From assembly GCA_028819945.1 (NCBI GenBank), contig JAPPKQ010000037.1, positions 3,202 through 12,510 of the forward strand: a DNA stretch of 9,309 nt, written 5' to 3'. The translations under genes and the position numbers were made by a program. The first letter of the stretch is position 1, and every line of letters begins with the position of its first letter. The notes under the pieces are model-generated. The model worked only from the letters and a program-made list of their open reading frames with translations, was not told where the DNA came from and searched no databases. This DNA is from a bacterium. GTDB taxonomy: Bacteria; Actinomycetota; Acidimicrobiia; Acidimicrobiales; CATQHL01. This document shows, piece by piece, positions 6,950 through 9,309 of this stretch.

Positions 6950-7803
6950 TGGCCGATGAAGCCCTCCTCGGCGCGCCGCAGGAAGCGGATCTGGTGGCTC
7001 TCGGCGAGGAGTCGCCCGTCAGGTGACCAGGCGAACGCCGTCTCGTCCACGTGACCCCCGCTCGAGGAGGCGGTGTGCAGTTCCACCAGCACGGGCTCAC
7101 CGGCGCTGTGGGGGACCGGCAACGGGGCGCGCACGTGTGCGGTGAGGGTGATGGTCCCCGCCAGGTGCGGGTCGCTCACCCGGCCGATGGCGACCGGCGG
7201 CACCACGTCGCAGACCATCAGCAGCAGCGGCAGGTCGATCCGGGTTTCGAATCTGGGGCGGATCCACACCAGCACGCTGGAGCCGTCCCGGTGGATCTCC
7301 CGCTCCTCGAACAGCTCGAACACCGGGAGCGCGAAGATGCGGGGCATGCCCTCGGCGGGAGTCTCCGCGAACGCCGGAACGTCGGGCGCCGTCCGGTTCG
7401 TGAACTCCTGGCCGTCCTGATCGGTGGCGGCGGTGGCGAGGAAGTGGGCGCAGAGTTTGCCGCCGGCGGACATGCGCCCCGACAGGAATGAGACCGAGCG
7501 GCCGGCCTGTTCGATCGTCACCTCGATCCGGATGCGGCCGCCGGGCGCCGGGCGCACGAACTGCATCGTGATTCCCCGCAGCGGCCGGGCGGGGTCGGCC
7601 ACCGTCGCCTCGCAGGCGACCGCCGCCAGGCTCACGAGGTAGCCGCCGAAAAGGCCGTTGAATCCCCACCACCGCTTGTCGGCGTCGTGGCCCCAGGCAC
7701 CGTTGCCGAGGTCGTCGAGAAGGAGGTCGCCGGGGTTCCGCACGGCAGCGAAGGGTAGGTGCTCGGGCTTGGTTTGCTCCGCGGGCGCCGTGCCGCCCCG
7801 CAA
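6946..7803 (-). CDS. TesB-type acyl-CoA thioesterase, double hotdog
   Basis: A predicted cytoplasmic acyl-CoA hydrolase, 285 residues with the TLG start. The N-terminal hotdog has FNGLFGGYLVSLAAVAC (48-64), then RGITMQFVRPAPGG (76-89) and EQAGRSVSFLSGRM (98-111), matching the FGG...F..P....R.GRS pattern of TesB-like enzymes. The C-terminal hotdog has MVCDVVPP, TITLTAHVRAPLP and SPDGRLLAESHQIRFL (260-275). Asp199, Thr219 or Thr221 and Gln271 are in place to form the TesB Asp/Thr/Gln site. It runs opposite to the biotin genes and is not part of that operon. The start is TTG at 7803 with GGAG only three bases upstream; a GTG at 7743 (residue 21) is the alternative but has no ribosome site. Acyl chain preference is unknown, and a link to pimeloyl thioesters would be speculation. 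Confidence 0.85.
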   Translation of the reverse strand: MRGGTAPAEQTKPEHLPFAAVRNPGDLLLDDLGNGAWGHDADKRWWGFNGLFGGYLVSLAAVACEATVADPARPLRGITMQFVRPAPGGRIRIEVTIEQAGRSVSFLSGRMSAGGKLCAHFLATAATDQDGQEFTNRTAPDVPAFAETPAEGMPRIFALPVFELFEEREIHRDGSSVLVWIRPRFETRIDLPLLLMVCDVVPPVAIGRVSDPHLAGTITLTAHVRAPLPVPHSAGEPVLVELHTASSSGGHVDETAFAWSPDGRLLAESHQIRFLRRAEEGFIGH

Positions 7804-7827
7804 CGACTCCGCATGCCGGGCCCGATT

Positions 7828-7870
7828 CGGGGATCGAAATATAGTGATATTGTATGAATTAATCCTCAGT
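7828..7870. promoter_or_regulatory. AT-rich divergent promoter region
   Basis: Between the divergent thioesterase and comFC starts lies a short AT-rich island in an otherwise very GC-rich window. On the plus strand TGATATTGT (7845-7853) looks like an extended -10 (TGnTATxxT), 34 bases before the comFC GTG, and TATAGT (7840-7845) is a second candidate. On the minus strand TACAAT (7854-7849) is a good -10. No convincing -35 hexamer is visible for any of them, so the exact elements are uncertain while the promoter location is likely. Confidence 0.45.
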
Positions 7871-7886
7871 CGCTAGCCTTTTCCCG

Positions 7887-8477
7887 GTGCTCATCCCGCT
7901 TCGTTGCGTGGCGTGCGGCGCTGACGGCGTGCTGCTGTGCCGGCGCTGCGAGGAGCGGCTGACTCCCGCGCCACCTCTCCCGCCGCCTCCGGGCGTCGAC
8001 AGTGCCTGCGCCGTGTTCATCTACGACGACGTCGGCAGCAGCGTGATCGGCGCGCTCAAGTACGGCAACTCGCACCGGCTCGTGCAGCGTCTGGGCCCCC
8101 GGCTGGCCGCCGCCGCGCCGCAGGGTCTCGACGTGGTCACCTGGGCTCCGGCAGTGGCGGCGAACCGCCGCCGGCGGGGCTACGACCAGGGAGAGTTGCT
8201 CGCCCGGGAGGTGGCGAGACGGCTCGGGATGCCCGCGCGACGGCTGCTGGCCCGCCGCGCCGACATCCCGCAGACGGCGCGGGATCGCGCCGGGCGGGCC
8301 GCGGGTCCCCGGATCCGCGCCCGCCGAGCGGTCTCGGGGAGCGTCCTCGTCGTCGACGACGTGCTCACCACCGGCGCGACGCTCGCCACTGCGGCCGGGC
8401 AGTTGCGGCGCGCCGGGGCGAGCCGTGTCGGCGTGCTGGCACTGGCCTGGACCCCGCCCCCCAACTTCGACGACTGA
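7887..8477 (+). CDS. comFC: ComFC-type phosphoribosyltransferase-domain protein
   Basis: A 196-residue member of the ComF/GntX/amidophosphoribosyltransferase-like family, linked in transformable bacteria to handling of incoming DNA. The N-terminal zinc ribbon is CVAC...CRRC (Cys7/10 and Cys18/21). IYDDVGSSVIGALKYGN (45-61) matches the F.Y......I..lKy segment, NRRRRGYDQGELLAREVA (93-110) the RxxRGFNQxxxLA block, and SVLVVDDVLTTGATL (152-166) is the PRPP-binding loop. The GTG is the first possible start: an in-frame TAA lies at 7860-7862, and there is no Shine-Dalgarno sequence, so a leaderless or short-leader mRNA is possible. It is divergent from the thioesterase and convergent with the small minus-strand unit. 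Many ComF homologues occur in bacteria not known to be competent, so the role here is uncertain. Confidence 0.9.
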   Translation: MLIPLRCVACGADGVLLCRRCEERLTPAPPLPPPPGVDSACAVFIYDDVGSSVIGALKYGNSHRLVQRLGPRLAAAAPQGLDVVTWAPAVAANRRRRGYDQGELLAREVARRLGMPARRLLARRADIPQTARDRAGRAAGPRIRARRAVSGSVLVVDDVLTTGATLATAAGQLRRAGASRVGVLALAWTPPPNFDD

Positions 8478-8506
8478 GCGGGAGCGCGTGGGTAGCGTGT
8501 GCGGAT

Positions 8507-8526
8507 CTCCGGGGTAGCAGCCGGAG
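8507..8526. repeat. Short inverted repeat, 6-bp stem
   Basis: CTCCGG (8507-8512) and CCGGAG (8521-8526) pair perfectly around an 8-base loop, 30 bases after the comFC stop and just before the larger 15-bp repeat. It may be an accessory terminator hairpin. At this GC content a 6-bp stem is only weak evidence. Confidence 0.3.
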
Positions 8527-8529
8527 TAG

Positions 8530-8582
8530 AGCAGGGGCGCCGGCAAGCCAATGGACTCGGCCACCCAGCCGGCACCCCTGCT
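8530..8582. terminator. Long inverted repeat between convergent genes
   Basis: The arms 8530-8544 and 8568-8582 are complementary over 15 bases with a single C/A mismatch, with a 23-base loop between them. The repeat fills most of the gap between the comFC stop (8477) and the stop of the minus-strand 73-residue protein (8596-8598). It is symmetric, so it could end transcription from both sides. No T-tract follows, which is common for terminators in high-GC actinomycetes. A small structured RNA is an alternative; no tRNA, SRP RNA or known riboswitch pattern was recognised. Confidence 0.5.
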
Positions 8583-8595
8583 TGTCCCCCGAACT

Positions 8596-8817
8596 CTAGC
8601 ACGACACCCCACGCGCACCAGGGTGGTGCGCGTCGCCCCGGCGCTCCCAGCAGGAGTGGTGCCAGTGCCGGCGCAGGTCGGGGGCCTCGGTGGGAACCAC
8701 CACGAGGTGGCCCACCGCCGCCGGGATGGCGTTGTTGCAGCCCCCGCAGACGTAGGCCTTCGTGGCCTGGTACGGCTGGATCCGCCGCACCTCCAGCATC
8801 TCAGGCGGCACGCTCAT
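8596..8817 (-). CDS. Small Cys/His-rich protein, putative zinc-binding (actinobacterial family)
   Basis: A 73-residue protein of unknown function. The core reads RRIQPYQATKAYVCGGCNNA (11-30), then GHLVVVP (36-42) and DLRRHWHHSCW (47-57). Cys24 and Cys27, His37, His51, His53, His54 and Cys56 provide a CxxC plus HxHHxxC set that would suit a structural zinc site. I recall similar short actinobacterial proteins with a PYxATKxYxCPGC...RRHWHxxCW pattern, often mislabelled 'ATP/GTP-binding protein'; no P-loop is visible here. The ATG at 8817 is chosen because it overlaps the stop of the upstream membrane-protein gene (ATGA) and begins just before the conserved part; a longer frame to 8997 would run over that gene. 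The basic tail after Cys56 looks disordered. Confidence 0.75.
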   Translation of the reverse strand: MSVPPEMLEVRRIQPYQATKAYVCGGCNNAIPAAVGHLVVVPTEAPDLRRHWHHSCWERRGDAHHPGARGVSC

Positions 8818-8924
8818 CCCCAGAACCCCCAGACGACCAGCACGACGCAGACCGCCAGTCCGAGGCCCACGAAGAGGTAGTCGGTCCGGCGCCGCTGCCA
8901 TCTCCTGGTGGGGTCGAATCCCAT
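8814..8924 (-). CDS. 36-residue single-span membrane protein
   Basis: A tiny protein read on the minus strand from the ATG at 8924. A basic N-terminus (RRWQRRR, residues 7-13) is followed by a hydrophobic stretch from Tyr16 to about Trp35, LFVGLGLAVCVVLVVWGFWG, long enough for one membrane helix. By the positive-inside rule the N-terminus should face the cytoplasm. GAGGAG at 8929-8934 lies four bases before the ATG, a good ribosome site. The TGA overlaps the ATG of the Cys/His-rich gene (ATGA), so the two are probably translated together. Length, charge pattern, ribosome site and coupling together make it a credible gene despite its size. Function is unknown; a membrane partner or anchor for the downstream protein is inference. 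Confidence 0.7.
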   Translation of the reverse strand: MGFDPTRRWQRRRTDYLFVGLGLAVCVVLVVWGFWG

Positions 8925-8980
8925 CCCGCTCCTCGCTTGCCCTGCCCGACATCCAGCCGGGTATGAGGTTACGGAGTCCG

Positions 8981-9011
8981 ACCCGCGGCGGGCACACGAT
9001 GGTCCGCGGGT
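8981..9011. repeat. Inverted repeat upstream of the minus-strand unit
   Basis: ACCCGCGG (8981-8988) and CCGCGGGT (9004-9011) are perfect 8-bp complementary arms separated by 15 bases. The repeat lies in the divergent gap between the small membrane-protein gene and comM, next to a likely promoter. An operator for a dimeric regulator is possible, but so is chance in G/C-rich sequence. Confidence 0.3.
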
Positions 9012-9020
9012 GGAAGATGA

Positions 9021-9048
9021 GAAGATTGGTGATATAACGAAATTACTC
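9021..9048 (+). promoter_or_regulatory. AT-rich candidate promoter upstream of comM
   Basis: TGATATAAC (9030-9038) fits an extended -10 (TGnTATAAT) inside a local AT-rich island in the 218-base gap between the divergent membrane-protein gene and comM. It leaves a leader of roughly 100 bases before the comM ATG. No clear -35 is seen. The same GTGATAT string occurs in the AT-rich island before comFC. The rest of the gap (8925-9142) shows no gene. Confidence 0.4.
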
Positions 9049-9130
9049 GGAGTTCAGTTCCTGCTACTCCCTCTTGCGCGGACGGATTGGCGCGCCGGTG
9101 AGGCCGCCGTAGGTGAGTCCCGGCACGAGG

Positions 9131-9137
9131 AGGGAGG
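9131..9137 (+). promoter_or_regulatory. Ribosome binding site of comM
   Basis: AGGGAGG ends five bases before the ATG at 9143. It decides that start over other in-frame codons, and the conserved family sequence begins within a few residues of it. Confidence 0.75.
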
Positions 9138-9142
9138 CAGCG

Positions 9143-9309
9143 ATGACGGCCAGGATCTCGTCAGCGGTTCTGCAGGGGGTCGTCGGTCAGGCGGTGCTTG
9201 TGGAGGTCCACGCCTCCAGGGGGTTGCCTACATTCACGATCGTGGGCCTGCCCGACGCCTCCTGTAGGGAGGCGCGCGACCGGGTCCGCGCCGCCGTCCT
9301 GTCGAGTGG
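9143..9309 (+). CDS. comM: ComM / YifB-family AAA+ protein, N-terminal fragment
   Basis: The first 55 codons of a Mg-chelatase-like AAA+ protein, cut by the window end. The start SSAVLQGVVGQAVLVEVHAS (6-25) is followed by RGLPTFTIVGLPDAS (26-40) and REARDRVRAAVLSS (42-55), the hallmark N-terminal domain of the family. In naturally transformable bacteria ComM is a hexameric helicase that extends branch migration during integration of incoming DNA; it is also widespread in species not known to be competent. A full-length member is about 500 residues with Walker motifs beyond this window. The ATG has a strong ribosome site. In some actinomycetes this gene is followed by dprA and rnhB-related genes; that cannot be seen here. 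Confidence 0.92.
   Translation, partial: MTARISSAVLQGVVGQAVLVEVHASRGLPTFTIVGLPDASCREARDRVRAAVLSS

Noticed and set aside
6946..7803. The thioesterase as a BioH/BioG-like pimeloyl thioester gatekeeper of the biotin operon
   Set aside because: It is on the opposite strand, and those enzymes have the alpha/beta-hydrolase fold, while this one is a TesB-type double hotdog.
8490..8600. Possible tRNA (GTAGAGCAGG resembles a D-arm; minus strand has GGGTGGCCGAG as in tRNA-Leu/Ser)
   Set aside because: No D-stem pairing, anticodon stem or T-arm consensus could be placed on either strand; the inverted repeat explains the structure.
8499..8966. Plus-strand open frame across the small minus-strand genes, and another at 8908-9267
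   Set aside because: No recognisable protein; the first is antisense to the small pair and the second overlaps the ComM start in a different frame.
8818..8997. N-terminal extension of the Cys/His-rich protein to 133 residues
   Set aside because: The extra part shows no family pattern and would run over the 36-residue membrane gene, whose TGA overlaps the internal ATG at 8817.

Overview
The window is very GC-rich and almost fully coding, with start/stop overlaps between nearly all genes on the left. The biotin synthase resembles the mycobacterial enzyme and is followed by a BsaP-like gene. With the small actinobacterial-style proteins on the right, this points to an actinomycete (Actinomycetota), perhaps a deep or uncultured lineage such as Acidimicrobiia; the class is a guess. 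The first ~113 bases are almost pure G and C (one A, no T) and look like a contig-end artefact rather than real sequence.

Bases 2-6931 (+) form one tightly packed run of nine genes. First comes a PxpA/LamB-YcsF fragment, a short biotin carboxyl carrier-like protein, and the two carboxyltransferase-type subunits PxpB-like and PxpC. This is the gene set of prokaryotic 5-oxoprolinase and its relatives. It continues without a break into a biotin pathway: bioB, a BsaP-like small Cys-rich protein, bioA, bioF and bioD. Junctions are GTGA/ATGA overlaps or gaps of a few bases, so co-transcription and translational coupling are likely. The biotin genes cover the late pathway from pimeloyl thioester (BioF, BioA, BioD, BioB). 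No bioC/bioH, birA or biotin carboxylase lies in the window. A biotin-carrier homologue beside carboxyltransferase homologues, in the same operon as biotin synthesis, is the most notable feature of the layout.

Bases 6946-7803 (-) hold a TesB-type double-hotdog acyl-CoA thioesterase, convergent with bioD across a hairpin that contains both stop codons. A short AT-rich gap (about 7828-7870) separates it from a divergent comFC-type phosphoribosyltransferase gene (7887-8477, +). A 15-bp inverted repeat then separates comFC from a convergent two-gene unit on the minus strand: a 36-residue single-span membrane protein coupled by ATGA to a 73-residue Cys/His-rich protein. After a second AT-rich gap, the window ends inside the start of a ComM/YifB-type AAA+ gene on the plus strand.
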